Source: Pseudomonadota bacterium (GTDB taxonomy: Bacteria > Pseudomonadota > Alphaproteobacteria > Rhodobacterales > Rhodobacteraceae). From it: DNA of 61,204 nt. The position numbers and the translations under genes were made by a program. Shown piece after piece: positions 38,061 to 47,350 of this stretch. The stretch is taken from positions 1 through 61,204 of the forward strand of contig CAUJIP010000015.1 in assembly GCA_963205235.1 (NCBI GenBank), written 5' to 3'. Each line of letters begins with the position of its first letter. The first letter of the stretch is position 1. Below the pieces are notes generated by a model, which was given only the letters and a program-made list of their open reading frames with translations, did no database searches and was not told where the DNA came from.

Positions 38061-39368
38061 TTACAAGCCCAAGCGGTCGCGCAGGGAGTACCATGTCATC
38101 GCCATGACAAGCATGGGCCAACGCAGTGCAGCGCCGCCGGGGAAGCGCATCTGGGGGATGCTGGCCAGGAGGTCGAAGCCTTCGGCCTCGCCTTGCACGG
38201 TCTGGGCGAGGATCTTGCCGGTAAGGGTCGAAAGTGCCACCCCGTGACCGGAGCAGGCCGACCCGGCCAGCACATTCGGGTGCGGGCGCATCAGGGCGGG
38301 CATCCGGTTGGTGGTGATGGCAAGGGTCCCGCCCCAGGCATGGGTGATCTTCACATCGGCCAAGTGCGGATAGATCTTCAGCATCGGCTTACGCGTTGTC
38401 TTGACCAGATCGGGGAAGCGGTAGCCATAGCTTTCGCCCCCGCCGAACAGAAGCCGGTTGTCATCCGACAAGCGCCAGTAGTTCACCACGAAATTGCTGT
38501 CGGCGACGGCGATGGGTTCGGCCAGCACCTCCTTGGCGCGATCCCCAAGGGGTTCGGTCGCAAGGATGAAGTTGTTGATAGGCATCACGCGCGAGGGGTA
38601 GCTGGGTTCAAGGCCGCCGATATAGCCGTTGCCCGCAAGGATGACGTGGTCGGCGATGACCTGGCCTTCGGCGGTCTTGAGCGTGGCCTTGGGGCCGGGG
38701 ATGAGTTCGAGGACTTCGCTTTGCTCGTGAATCCGTGCGCCAGCGGTTGCGGCGGCCTTTGCAAGGCCGATGGCAAAGTTCAGCGGGTGGATATGGCCCG
38801 CGCCCCGGTCAAGGCTGCCACCGGCAAAGCTGTCTGAGCCGATCAGGCGGCGGATACCGGGGCGGTCGTGGGTTTCGACCTTGTCATAGCCATAGGTCCT
38901 GGCCAGATGGTCGGCATAGGTGCGGGCATGGGTGACCTCGGCATCGGTATAGCAGGCATGGGCCACACCTTCGCGGAAGGTGACCGGCATGTCATGGCGG
39001 GTGATAAGATCGCGCAGAAGCGTCTTGGCATCCTCGGCCATGTCCCAAAGGCGGCGGGCGTGGTCCAAACCCACCGTTTTTTCCAGCCAGTCCTGATCCT
39101 GCCTTTGGCCCGATCCGACCTGCCCGCCGTTGCGCCCCGAGGCGCCAAAGCCGACGCGGTGCGCCTCAAGCACCACGACGGACAGGCCCGCCTGTGCCAG
39201 ATGGAGCGCTGCGGACAGGCCCATGAAGCCCGCGCCAACAACAGCGACGTCGGCCTTGACCTGCCCCGTCAGCGCGGGGAAAGGGTCAAGGTCGGTACGG
39301 GTCGCGGCATAGTAGCTGGCGGGGTATTCGCCCCGCCGGTCATTTGCGTGCAGAAGGTTCAGACCCAT
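38061..39368 (-). CDS. puuB: FAD-dependent gamma-glutamyl-amine oxidoreductase (PuuB-like)
   Basis: Protein of 435 residues of the DAO family. An N-terminal Rossmann motif ([20 protein letters not shown] near residue 40), GFGASGRNGGQVGSG for the flavin pyrophosphate, and a C-terminal GSACSGHGVALSTLTGKILA flavin loop are all visible. PuuB oxidises gamma-glutamylputrescine to the aldehyde with release of ammonia and hydrogen peroxide. The ATG shares a base with the stop of the upstream ligase (TGATG). Substrate amine is inferred from the neighbouring ligase; sarcosine- or glycine-oxidase-like roles are alternatives. Confidence 0.82.
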   Translation of the reverse strand: MGLNLLHANDRRGEYPASYYAATRTDLDPFPALTGQVKADVAVVGAGFMGLSAALHLAQAGLSVVVLEAHRVGFGASGRNGGQVGSGQRQDQDWLEKTVGLDHARRLWDMAEDAKTLLRDLITRHDMPVTFREGVAHACYTDAEVTHARTYADHLARTYGYDKVETHDRPGIRRLIGSDSFAGGSLDRGAGHIHPLNFAIGLAKAAATAGARIHEQSEVLELIPGPKATLKTAEGQVIADHVILAGNGYIGGLEPSYPSRVMPINNFILATEPLGDRAKEVLAEPIAVADSNFVVNYWRLSDDNRLLFGGGESYGYRFPDLVKTTRKPMLKIYPHLADVKITHAWGGTLAITTNRMPALMRPHPNVLAGSACSGHGVALSTLTGKILAQTVQGEAEGFDLLASIPQMRFPGGAALRWPMLVMAMTWYSLRDRLGL

Positions 39369-40723
39369 CAGACGTTGAGGAGCAGATGCTCCCTCTCCCA
39401 CGGGCTGATGACTTGCAGGAACTCTTTGTATTCGTTCCGCTTTACACTGTCATAGACCTTGCAGAAATCGACACCCATCACCTCTTGCAGGGCGGTGTCT
39501 TCCTCCAGAAGGTCAAGCGCATCGCCAAGGTTCGCCGGGATATCCTCGTTGTCGATATAGGCCGAACCGCTGAATTCGGGCCGCGCCTGCGTCTTGTTCA
39601 TCAGGCCAAGATAGCCGCAGGCAAGGGTCGAGGCGATGCCGAGATAGGGGTTGCAGTCCATGCCCGGCAGGCGGTTTTCCACCCGGCGGGCGGCGGAGCT
39701 GGAGATCGGAATGCGCAGGCCGGTGGTGCGGTTGTCGCGGCCCCATTCAAGGTTGATCGGGGCGGCGAAGTCGGGGACGTAGCGGCGGTAGCTGTTGACG
39801 TAGGGCGCGAACAGGGCGACCGCCGCACCAAGATGCTTTTGCAAGCCGCCGATGAAGTTCAGGAAAGCCTCGGTTTCAACGCCCTTTGGTCCGGCGAAGA
39901 TGTTCTTCTTGGTGGCGATGTCCACGACAGATGTGTGGATGTGCATCGCGCTGCCCGGTTCCCCGGCGATGGGCTTGGCCATGAAGGTGGCAAAGCAGTC
40001 GTGGCGAAGGGCAGCCTCGCGGATCAGGCGCTTGAAGAAGAAGACCTCATCCGCCAGACGGATCGGGTCGCCATGGGCGAGGTTCAACTCGATCTGGCCC
40101 GCGCCGCCTTCTTGCAGGATGCCGTCGATTTCAAGGCCTTGCGCTTCCGCATAGTCATAGATGTCGTCGATGACCTTGCCGTATTCGTCGATGGCGGACA
40201 GGGAGTAGGCCTGTTTGCCCGCCGCGCGACGGCCAGAGCGGCCCATCGGCGGGATCACCGGCTGGTTCGGGTCGATGTTGCGGGCGGTCAGGAAGAATTC
40301 CATCTCGGGCGCGACAACCGGTTTCCACCCTTGCGCGGCGTAAAGGTCGACAATGCGGCGCAGGACGTTGCGGGGGCTGAAGGGGACAAGATTCCCCTCC
40401 TGGTCCTTGGCGTCGTGGATCACCTGCAGCGTGGTATCGGCGGTCCAGGGCGCGGCGGTGGCGGTCGACCAATCGGGTTCCAGGATCATGTCGGGTTCGG
40501 TGAAGGCGTCAAAGGGGTTGTCGGCCCACTCACCGGTGATCGTCTGCAGAAAGATCGAGTTCGGCAGGAAGTAGTTGGTCTGCTTGCCGAATTTGGCCGC
40601 AGGCATCGCCTTGCCGCGCGCCACGCCGGCGATGTCACCGATAATGCATTCCACTTCGTCTACCCGGCGGTTGCCGATGTAGTCGCGCGCTGCGTCCGGC
40701 AGCTGGTCGGTCCATTTGGACAT
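39368..40723 (-). CDS. puuA: Glutamine synthetase family ligase (PuuA-like), copy 1
   Basis: Protein of 451 residues of the GS-III-like gamma-glutamylamide ligase group. Metal and ATP-site motifs are EMEFFL near residue 134, GAGQIELNLAHGDP near 205, MHIHTSVVD and the NRTTGLRIPISSSAARRVENRLPG segment. Glutamine synthetases for nitrogen assimilation carry an adenylylation tyrosine motif that is not seen here. It probably joins glutamate to a polyamine or similar amine. It is coupled to the oxidase by TGATG and lies 40 bases behind the amidotransferase gene. Confidence 0.82.
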   Translation of the reverse strand: MSKWTDQLPDAARDYIGNRRVDEVECIIGDIAGVARGKAMPAAKFGKQTNYFLPNSIFLQTITGEWADNPFDAFTEPDMILEPDWSTATAAPWTADTTLQVIHDAKDQEGNLVPFSPRNVLRRIVDLYAAQGWKPVVAPEMEFFLTARNIDPNQPVIPPMGRSGRRAAGKQAYSLSAIDEYGKVIDDIYDYAEAQGLEIDGILQEGGAGQIELNLAHGDPIRLADEVFFFKRLIREAALRHDCFATFMAKPIAGEPGSAMHIHTSVVDIATKKNIFAGPKGVETEAFLNFIGGLQKHLGAAVALFAPYVNSYRRYVPDFAAPINLEWGRDNRTTGLRIPISSSAARRVENRLPGMDCNPYLGIASTLACGYLGLMNKTQARPEFSGSAYIDNEDIPANLGDALDLLEEDTALQEVMGVDFCKVYDSVKRNEYKEFLQVISPWEREHLLLNV

Positions 40724-40763
40724 ATGTCACACGTTTTTTGGGGGGTGGCCCCCGCACCCGGGA

Positions 40764-41471
40764 TCAGGCGCGGAGCTTCTCGGCCCCAGTTTTCGCTTGG
40801 TGGGTCAAAAAGAAACGCGCGATCCGGTCGGCCATCGACGGGCTGTCGAGGGGCGTGTCGACGCGGGCTTTCGCATCGGCAAGGATCGGGTCGGGGACCA
40901 GACCCGGGCCCCGGAACTTGATAAGCCCCTCCATGAACTCTTTGCGGAATTCAGGATGGGGTTGGACGGTAAACATGCGGTCATCGTAAAGCAGCGCCGC
41001 ATTTTCACAGAAATCGGTCGAGGCAAGAACCTGCGCGCCTTGCGGCTTTTGGGTGACCTGATCCTGATGCCAGGCGTTAAGGGTATAGGTCTGATCGCCG
41101 AAATTGTATTCGGTGGGGCCGACGGACCAGCCGCCAGCATATTTTTCGACTTTGCCACCCATGGCTTGCGCGATGATCTGGTGGCCAAAGCAGACGCCGA
41201 CGACCGGCACATGCGCGGCATAGGCGGCGCGGATGAAATCTTCCAGCGGCGGGATCCAGGGGTGATCTTCATAGGCCCCGAAGCGCGAGCCGGTGATCAG
41301 CCAGCCGTCGCAGGCATGGACGTCCTTCGGAAACTCGCTGCGAAGCACGGCATAGCGGCTGAAGGTCAGGCCGCGCCCGGCAAGCAGAGTTTCGAAGAAA
41401 TCCGGGTAGTCGCCCATATCGGCGCGCAGCGCGTCGGGGGATTCGCCGGTCTGAAGGATGCCGATGTGCAT
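40764..41471 (-). CDS. Class I glutamine amidotransferase-like protein
   Basis: Protein of 235 residues with the triad C94 (GVCFGHQ), H172 and E174 (QPHPEF) of class I amidotransferases, and the motif ITGSRFGAYED. By position between two gamma-glutamyl ligases and a PuuB-like oxidase it may cleave gamma-glutamyl bonds, comparable to the role of PuuD, but PuuD is larger and from a different subgroup. The closest general class is the GMP-synthase-amidotransferase-like group often found in such loci. It is in the same transcript direction as both ligases. Confidence 0.8.
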   Translation of the reverse strand: MHIGILQTGESPDALRADMGDYPDFFETLLAGRGLTFSRYAVLRSEFPKDVHACDGWLITGSRFGAYEDHPWIPPLEDFIRAAYAAHVPVVGVCFGHQIIAQAMGGKVEKYAGGWSVGPTEYNFGDQTYTLNAWHQDQVTQKPQGAQVLASTDFCENAALLYDDRMFTVQPHPEFRKEFMEGLIKFRGPGLVPDPILADAKARVDTPLDSPSMADRIARFFLTHQAKTGAEKLRA

Positions 41472-41606
41472 CGTTTGTGCCCCGTGGTTTTCCGTAAGGT
41501 GGTCTGGAGAGAGAGTTTGGTCAAGTGCCGCTCATCGGCCCTGACGGACCTCTTCGCTGTGGTTGCATATTGCGAAGAGGCCCGGCAGGGCTGATGAGCG
41601 ATTGTG

Positions 41607-42947
41607 TCAGACAGTGTCGAGGTAAAGCTCGACCCGTTCTTCCGGGGAAAGCTCGGCGATGTAGTGCAGTTCCTGCCGTTTGGTCTGCACCAGGTTGCGG
41701 ATCAGCTCTTTGGGCAGAAAACGGTAAAGAATGTCCGAGTTTTCGAACGCATCAATCGCCGCTTCCCAAGTCGTCGGGATCTGCGGCAGGTCCATCGCAT
41801 AAGCGTTGCCGGTGACCGCCGGTGGCGGTTCGACCGCGTCTTCAAGGCCGGTCAGGGCCGCGCCAAGGATGGCGGCGAGCATGAGGTACGGATTCACGTC
41901 GCCCCCCGCCACGCGATGTTCGATCCGCCGGGCGCTGGGGTTCCCCGCAGGAATGCGGATTGCCGAAGTGCGGTTTTCATAGCCCCAACTGATCGCGGTC
42001 GGGGCATGTTTGTCAGGCACCAGACGGTCATAGCTGTTCAGATGCGGCGCAAAAAGCAGCGTCGAGTCATGCATCGCGGCAAGGCAACCTGCCACGGCAT
42101 GACGAAGCTGCGCCGTGCCTTTCGGACCGCCGCTGTCAAAGATGTTCTCGCCCTTGTCATCCAGGATCGAGAAATGTGTGTGCAGGCCGGAACCGGAATA
42201 TTCCAGATAGGGTTTGGCCATGAAGCTGGCGGCAAAGCCGTGGCGGCGGGCCAGACCTTTGACCAGCATCTTGAACAGCCAGGCATCGTCGGCGGCGCGC
42301 AGGGCGTCATCGCAATGCATCAGGTTCACTTCGAACTGGCCCAGGCCGGTTTCCGACGTGGTGGTATCGGCGGGAATGTCCATCGCCTCACACGCATCGT
42401 AAAGGTCGGTGAAGAAGGTGTCGAAGGCGTCCAGCGCGCGGATCGACAGCGTCTCGGCGGCCTTGCGGCGCTTGCCCGAGCGGGGCGAGGCGGGAACCTG
42501 CATGGTCTTGCCCGAATCGTCGATCAGGAAGAATTCCAGTTCCATCGCGCAGACCGGGGTCAGGCCCTTGGCCTTGTAGCGCTGCACGACAGAGTTCAGA
42601 ACGTGGCGCGGATCGCCGTCATAGGGTTGGCCGTTCTCGCGGAACATCCAGATCGGCAAAAGCGCGGTCGGCGCCTCAAGCCAGGGCATCGGCATGAAGC
42701 CGCGCTCGGTCGGTTTCAACACGCCATCGGCATCGCCCTGTTCAAAGACGAGCGGGCTGTCGTCAATATCCTCGCCCCAGATGTCGAGGTTCAGGACCGA
42801 GAAGGGGAAGCGGGTTCCGTCCTTCACGACCTTGTCGGCGAAACGGGCTGGGACGCGCTTGCCGCGCGCCTGACCGTTCAAGTCCGCAGCGGCCACACGG
42901 ATGGTCCGCACGTCGGGGTGCTTTCGCAGGTAGTCTTTCATCATCAT
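41607..42947 (-). CDS. Glutamine synthetase family ligase, copy 2
   Basis: Protein of 446 residues (first of three tandem ATG codons taken as start, 42947). Motifs are MELEFFL, GLGQFEVNLMHCDD, LHTHFSILDD and the NRTSAIRIPAGNPSARRIEHR segment, all typical of gamma-glutamyl-amine ligases. It differs clearly from copy 1, so the two probably use different amines rather than being a recent duplication. No good ribosome-binding site stands before the start. It lies 174 bases downstream of the ABC permease genes and may have its own promoter. Confidence 0.82.
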   Translation of the reverse strand: MMMKDYLRKHPDVRTIRVAAADLNGQARGKRVPARFADKVVKDGTRFPFSVLNLDIWGEDIDDSPLVFEQGDADGVLKPTERGFMPMPWLEAPTALLPIWMFRENGQPYDGDPRHVLNSVVQRYKAKGLTPVCAMELEFFLIDDSGKTMQVPASPRSGKRRKAAETLSIRALDAFDTFFTDLYDACEAMDIPADTTTSETGLGQFEVNLMHCDDALRAADDAWLFKMLVKGLARRHGFAASFMAKPYLEYSGSGLHTHFSILDDKGENIFDSGGPKGTAQLRHAVAGCLAAMHDSTLLFAPHLNSYDRLVPDKHAPTAISWGYENRTSAIRIPAGNPSARRIEHRVAGGDVNPYLMLAAILGAALTGLEDAVEPPPAVTGNAYAMDLPQIPTTWEAAIDAFENSDILYRFLPKELIRNLVQTKRQELHYIAELSPEERVELYLDTV

Positions 42948-43121
42948 TCTAACAGGAAAGGCACGATCCCCGCGCCCCGGACCGGAATTGGCCCGCCTGA
43001 TGCGCAGGATGGGACCATGCCCTTGGTCCTTCCCCTGATTTGATCGCCTTCCCGCAAAGCCACTGTCGCGCGGCAAGCAGGTCCGAGCGGGTGCCCGGAT
43101 AATTTGATCAAAAGTAGCCTA

Positions 43122-43955
43122 CTACCGGATCAACTGTGGACGCAAGCGAATTCTGCTGCGCTCGTTCGAGGGCAGATGCCGGTTCAGCCTGCGGTTCACC
43201 CGGCCATAGACGAAGGTGACGATCAGCGTCAGGCAGATGAAGTAGAAGCCGACGATCGGATAGGGGATGAAGGGGTTGAAGGTCTTGTCCGCGAAATAGT
43301 TCGCGTAATACAGCGCATCCCCCTTCTGCGCGAAGGCCGGAAAGCTGGAGAAATAGACCAGCGTCGTGGCGTGGAACAGGAAGATCGCTTCGTTCGTATA
43401 GGCAGGCCAGCCCAGTCGCATCATGGTTGGCCATTCGATGCGGGTGAACTTCTTCCAGCCGGTTATGCCATAGGCTTCGGCGGCCTCCAGATCGCCCTTC
43501 GGGATCGATTTCAGCGCACCGTAGAAGATTTCAGCAGCATAGGCGGCCGTGTTGAGAAACAGCACGAACAGCGCCCCGGCCCAGGCTCGAGTGGTCCATG
43601 ACGTGTTGATATGCAGGCCAAGGAAGTCGATGCCGGCCTTGGGAAGCAGGACAAGTGCCTCATAGGCCAGAAAGAACTGGATAAAGAGCGGAGAGCCGCG
43701 GAAGACGAAGACGAACCAGTCGGCGGGTTTGCGCACCCATGGATTGCGGGCATTCCTGGCAAGGGCAATGGCATTGGCAAGGAAGAAGCCGAAGGCCAGC
43801 GCCAGCACCCCGAAGTACAGGTTCCAGATCAGGCCCGAGCCGATCAGCGTGAACTGTTGGCAGAGTGTGAAGTCGGTCTTCGGCAGAAGGTTTTCGCCGA
43901 TGCCGATGGAACGCAGGCCATAGGCCTGAACGGTTTCCCAGCAGGTCATGCTCAT
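43122..43955 (-). CDS. Polar amino acid ABC transporter permease (HisM-like)
   Basis: Protein of 277 residues with about five membrane helices and the permease coupling motif EAAEAYGITGWKKFTRIEWPTM (the EAA loop contacting the ATPase). The WFVFVFRGSPLFIQ segment is typical of His/Glu/Asp (PAAT) transporter permeases. The ATG at 43955 overlaps the stop of the upstream permease as ATGA. Together the two form the membrane channel of the importer encoded at 43122-47232. Confidence 0.88.
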   Translation of the reverse strand: MSMTCWETVQAYGLRSIGIGENLLPKTDFTLCQQFTLIGSGLIWNLYFGVLALAFGFFLANAIALARNARNPWVRKPADWFVFVFRGSPLFIQFFLAYEALVLLPKAGIDFLGLHINTSWTTRAWAGALFVLFLNTAAYAAEIFYGALKSIPKGDLEAAEAYGITGWKKFTRIEWPTMMRLGWPAYTNEAIFLFHATTLVYFSSFPAFAQKGDALYYANYFADKTFNPFIPYPIVGFYFICLTLIVTFVYGRVNRRLNRHLPSNERSRIRLRPQLIR

Positions 43956-44902
43956 GCTGCGGCCTTTCGCATAGCTTCGCCTGCGGCGGTCGCCTGGCCG
44001 TGGCTCAGGCGTCGGGTCAGGCGTGAGAAGCCGATCTCGGACACCCGGGTGAACACGAGGTAGAAAACGAGAAGGCCAAGGAAATAGTAAAGCCGCCAGT
44101 CGCCATGCGGATATTCATAGACCTGCGTCTTCGACCCGCCCAGTTCGCGGGCGTAATAGACGATGTCCTGCACCCCCAGAAGGAACAAGAGAGGCGTCGC
44201 CTTGATGAGGATCATCCACAGGTTTCCAAGGCCGGGCAGTGCATAGACCCACATCTGCGGCACAAGGATGCGGCGGAAAACCTGCTTGCGGCTCATGCCA
44301 TAGGCTTCGGCGGTTTCAAGTTGGGCACGCGGCACCGCCCCCATCGCGCCATAGATGACGTTTGCGGTGAAGGCCCCGAACACCAGCGCAAAGGTCAGCA
44401 CGGCAAGAAAGAAGCCATAGGCCTTGTGCCAGATCGGGGCGGAACTGCCGAGCGGAACCTTGGCTTCCTGACAGACGCGGAACTCCAGACCCTGCCAGGG
44501 CCAGGCGCCACCATCACAAACGAAGAGGTTCTTGACGTATTCGATGCCCTGATCCAGCGCGATCACGAAGAACAGGAAGAAGATGATGTCGGGAATGCCG
44601 CGCACCATCCAAATATAGGCCTTGCCGAACCAGCGGACCGGCCCGACATGCGACCGGGCGGCAGTCGCCCCCATGAAACCCATGGCAAGCGCTGCGGGTG
44701 CGGTCACGGCAAGCAGCGCCAGCACGGTGACGAAGGACCAGTAGAAATCGACATGCTTGGCCGACGTCAGATAGCAGCTAAACCATGGCAAGGAGTTTAG
44801 AAAACCTGAAATCCACGAGGTAAGCCAAAAACTATCAAGCCAAGGCAATTGAACCCAGATGGCTTCGGCCAAAGCTTTCGGGTCACTGCAATAACTGAAC
44901 AT
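43952..44902 (-). CDS. Polar amino acid ABC transporter permease (HisQ-like)
   Basis: Protein of 316 residues with an unusually long N-terminal segment before the first conserved helix, then the PAAT pattern YIWMVRGIPDIIFFLFF and the coupling loop LETAEAYGMSRKQVFRRI. A cysteine-containing extracytoplasmic loop (LFVCDGGAWPWQGLEFRVCQ) lies between helices. It is second membrane subunit of the importer, placed after the first binding protein gene (52-base gap) and coupled to the next permease. Confidence 0.88.
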   Translation of the reverse strand: MFSYCSDPKALAEAIWVQLPWLDSFWLTSWISGFLNSLPWFSCYLTSAKHVDFYWSFVTVLALLAVTAPAALAMGFMGATAARSHVGPVRWFGKAYIWMVRGIPDIIFFLFFVIALDQGIEYVKNLFVCDGGAWPWQGLEFRVCQEAKVPLGSSAPIWHKAYGFFLAVLTFALVFGAFTANVIYGAMGAVPRAQLETAEAYGMSRKQVFRRILVPQMWVYALPGLGNLWMILIKATPLLFLLGVQDIVYYARELGGSKTQVYEYPHGDWRLYYFLGLLVFYLVFTRVSEIGFSRLTRRLSHGQATAAGEAMRKAAA

Positions 44903-44953
44903 GCCTTGGTCCTTTTTGAGTGGGGCGGACCCAAAGGCCCGCCCCGGTCAAGA

Positions 44954-45709
44954 TCAGCAGCCGGTCTTGCCAGCATCGCCCCAGGCGAGCGGCGAGTCCG
45001 CACCGAAATACTCGGGCTTTCGGATCATCGCATCCAGAGTTCCGTCGCACTTCATCGAGGTGATTGCGGCGTCAAACTTGGCGCGCAGTTCGGTATCGGA
45101 GGACCGGAAGGCCATGCCGACGCCGCCACCGATCATCTCGGTCTTGTCCAGCAGCACAAGCTCGCCACCGGATTCATCGGCGATGGGCTTGAGATAGTCG
45201 CTGTCGGCCAGCACCGCGACCGCTTCGCCGTTCTTCACGGCAGCGACGGTTTCTTCCGGCGTTGCGTATTCGACGACCTGCATGCCGTTTTCTGCAACGA
45301 AAGCGGCCTGGATGGTCGAGGTCTGCGCGGCGACCGCGCCGGACATCAGGTCGGCATCCTTGGACAACGCCAGATAGGCCGACGGCGTGGGTTGCAGATA
45401 GCCCTGGCTGAAATCGACGATCTCTTCCCGCTCGGCCGTGATCGACATGCCGGCGATAATGACGTCATAGTTGCCCGATTGCAGGTTCGGGATGATGCTG
45501 TCCCACTCGTTCGTGGTCCAGGTGCAGGTCAGGCCAGCGCGCTTGCACAGCTCGTCGCCGAATTCGCGTTCAAAGCCCGCGACTTCACCCGCGTCGTTGA
45601 TGAAGTTGTAGGGAGGATAGGCGCCCTCGGTCCCCAGACGCACGACGTCTTGCGCGAAGGCCGCGCCCGAGACAGCCACGAGGGCCGTTGCGATAAGCAG
45701 TTTTTTCAT
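44954..45709 (-). CDS. Transporter substrate-binding protein, family 3 (first)
   Basis: Protein of 251 residues with a signal peptide (MKKLLIATALVAVSGAAFA) and the bacterial solute-binding family 3 fold: RLGTEGAYPPYNFINDAGEVAGFE, NLQSGNYDVIIAGMSITAEREEIVDFS (ligand carboxylate contacts) and a hinge. Its closest look is to arginine/ornithine/lysine or polyamine-type binding proteins, consistent with the gamma-glutamyl-amine genes downstream. It is 36 bases behind the second binding protein gene and is likely its partner or alternative receptor. Confidence 0.88.
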   Translation of the reverse strand: MKKLLIATALVAVSGAAFAQDVVRLGTEGAYPPYNFINDAGEVAGFEREFGDELCKRAGLTCTWTTNEWDSIIPNLQSGNYDVIIAGMSITAEREEIVDFSQGYLQPTPSAYLALSKDADLMSGAVAAQTSTIQAAFVAENGMQVVEYATPEETVAAVKNGEAVAVLADSDYLKPIADESGGELVLLDKTEMIGGGVGMAFRSSDTELRAKFDAAITSMKCDGTLDAMIRKPEYFGADSPLAWGDAGKTGC

Positions 45710-45745
45710 TTTGGTCTCTCCTGTGTTGGATGGTCTTCAAGATCT

Positions 45746-46450
45746 TCAGAACCAGCGGTCTTCCAGTGCTGCAAGCGTGCCATCTGTCTGCATGGCATCC
45801 AGCGCCGCGTTCAGACTGTCAAGCAAATCGGTGTTTCCCCGGCAGACGGCCATGGCAATACCGTCGTCGGGAATCATGACCGGGTAAAGGAAATCCAGGT
45901 CATTCGCGTCGATGAAGGGGGCCAGATCCTCGCGCGTGTAGAAAGGTCCAAGGGCAAGATCGACAGTCCCCAGCGCCAGGGCATCAAGGACCTGGGTTTC
46001 GGTGGCATAGGACCGAAAGGTAAAGCCGGTCTCTTTCAGATGGGCCTCATGCACAGTACCTGACTGGACGGCGATCAGGGCCTGATCAGGCTTTGGCGCG
46101 CCCGGATGGCCGACGAACCATTCTTCAGGGCTGGAATTGCTGAAAGCCCGGGTAAAGTCGACCAGGTCGCGACGTTCCGGAGTTACGGCAATGCCGCCGA
46201 TGATGATGTCGAACCGGCCCGACATGACGCCGGGGATCAATTCATCAAAATGTACGTTCTGCCACTCGCAGCGCCAATGCTGACGAGAGCAGATGTCGTC
46301 CATCAGGTCGCGGTCGTGGCCGGTGATGGTGCCGTCTTCCGCAAGGTAGGTATAGGCCGGAAACGGCGCCTCGGTCCCGATCACCACGGGCTCCGACGCG
46401 GCGAGGACCACCCCCGCCACCAATGAGGCGATGGTTCCCGCGCAGGGCAT
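45746..46450 (-). CDS. Transporter substrate-binding protein, family 3 (second)
   Basis: Protein of 234 residues. A short N-terminal hydrophobic stretch (MPCAGTIASLVAGVVLAASE) may be a signal peptide. It is followed by IGTEAPFPAYTYLAEDGTITGHDR and SGRFDIIIGGIAVTPERRDLVDFTR, the same two lobes as the first protein. Overall similarity is modest, so it may bind a different ligand. The ATG shares a base with the ATPase stop (TGATG). Two receptors for one importer is known in PAAT systems; here the two differ enough to suggest distinct substrates. Confidence 0.82.
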   Translation of the reverse strand: MPCAGTIASLVAGVVLAASEPVVIGTEAPFPAYTYLAEDGTITGHDRDLMDDICSRQHWRCEWQNVHFDELIPGVMSGRFDIIIGGIAVTPERRDLVDFTRAFSNSSPEEWFVGHPGAPKPDQALIAVQSGTVHEAHLKETGFTFRSYATETQVLDALALGTVDLALGPFYTREDLAPFIDANDLDFLYPVMIPDDGIAMAVCRGNTDLLDSLNAALDAMQTDGTLAALEDRWF

Positions 46451-47232
46451 CAGGCCGCCGTTGCCGACAGAAAGCCGCGCAGGCGTTCGCTTTTGGGATT
46501 GCCGAACAGCTCGGCCGGTGCGCCCTGCTCTTCGATCTTGCCCTGATGCAAGAAGATGACATGGTCGGAACAATCGGCCGCAAGCTTCATGTCATGGGTG
46601 ACCAGAAGCATCGTCCGCCCTTCATCCGCCAGAGCCTTGATCACGCGAATGACCTCTTGCTCAAGCTCGGGGTCAAGCGCCGAGGTGGGTTCATCGAACA
46701 ACAGCGCCCGCGGTTCCATGCAAAGCGCGCGGGCAATCGCCGCCCGCTGCTGCTGGCCACCCGAAAGCTGCGCAGGCCAGGCCCCGGCCTTTTCGCCGAT
46801 GCCGACCTTGGCAAGATAGTGGCGGGCTTTCTCTTCGACCTCTTTCGGGTCGCGCTTCAGCACGGTGACAGGCGCTTCCATCACGTTTTGCAGCACGGTC
46901 AGATGGGACCAGAGGTTGAACTGCTGGAACACCATCGACAGGTTGGTGCGGATGCGGGTCACTTGCGCCCGGTCGGCAGGGTGACGGTGCAGGCCTTCGC
47001 CTTTCCAATGCACCGACTCGCCTTCGAACTTGATCTCGCCCTGCTGGCTGTCTTCCAGAAGGTTGCAGCAGCGCAGAAGCGTTGACTTGCCCGAGCCGGA
47101 CGAGCCGATCAGAGACACGACATGGCCGCGCGGCGCGACCAGATCGACCCCTTTCAGAACCTCAAGCTGGCCATAGCTTTTGTGCAGGTCACGAATTTCG
47201 ATGACCGGGGTGTCTTGCGGGGTGTCTTGCAT
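46450..47232 (-). CDS. Polar amino acid ABC transporter ATP-binding protein
   Basis: Protein of 260 residues with Walker A GSSGSGKST, Q-loop VFQQFNLW, signature LSGGQQQR, Walker B LLFDEPTSALDPE, and the H-loop VTHDM. This matches the PAAT ATPase subfamily (GlnQ/HisP). The ATG at 47232 is chosen because the family N-terminus (VIEIRDLHKSYG) follows closely and the longer frame is unrelated. It is first gene of the importer operon (ATPase, receptor, receptor, permease, permease). Confidence 0.92.
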   Translation of the reverse strand: MQDTPQDTPVIEIRDLHKSYGQLEVLKGVDLVAPRGHVVSLIGSSGSGKSTLLRCCNLLEDSQQGEIKFEGESVHWKGEGLHRHPADRAQVTRIRTNLSMVFQQFNLWSHLTVLQNVMEAPVTVLKRDPKEVEEKARHYLAKVGIGEKAGAWPAQLSGGQQQRAAIARALCMEPRALLFDEPTSALDPELEQEVIRVIKALADEGRTMLLVTHDMKLAADCSDHVIFLHQGKIEEQGAPAELFGNPKSERLRGFLSATAA

Positions 47233-47350
47233 GGGCTTCCGTCTCTTGCAGCCGTCAAAGTAGGGACGAGATTCGAGGTCATTGCAACGTCGAATCGCGG
47301 TATTCTGTTCGTTCGGGCAGGCGATCTGCCCAGAGCCGGGCAGCAATCTG

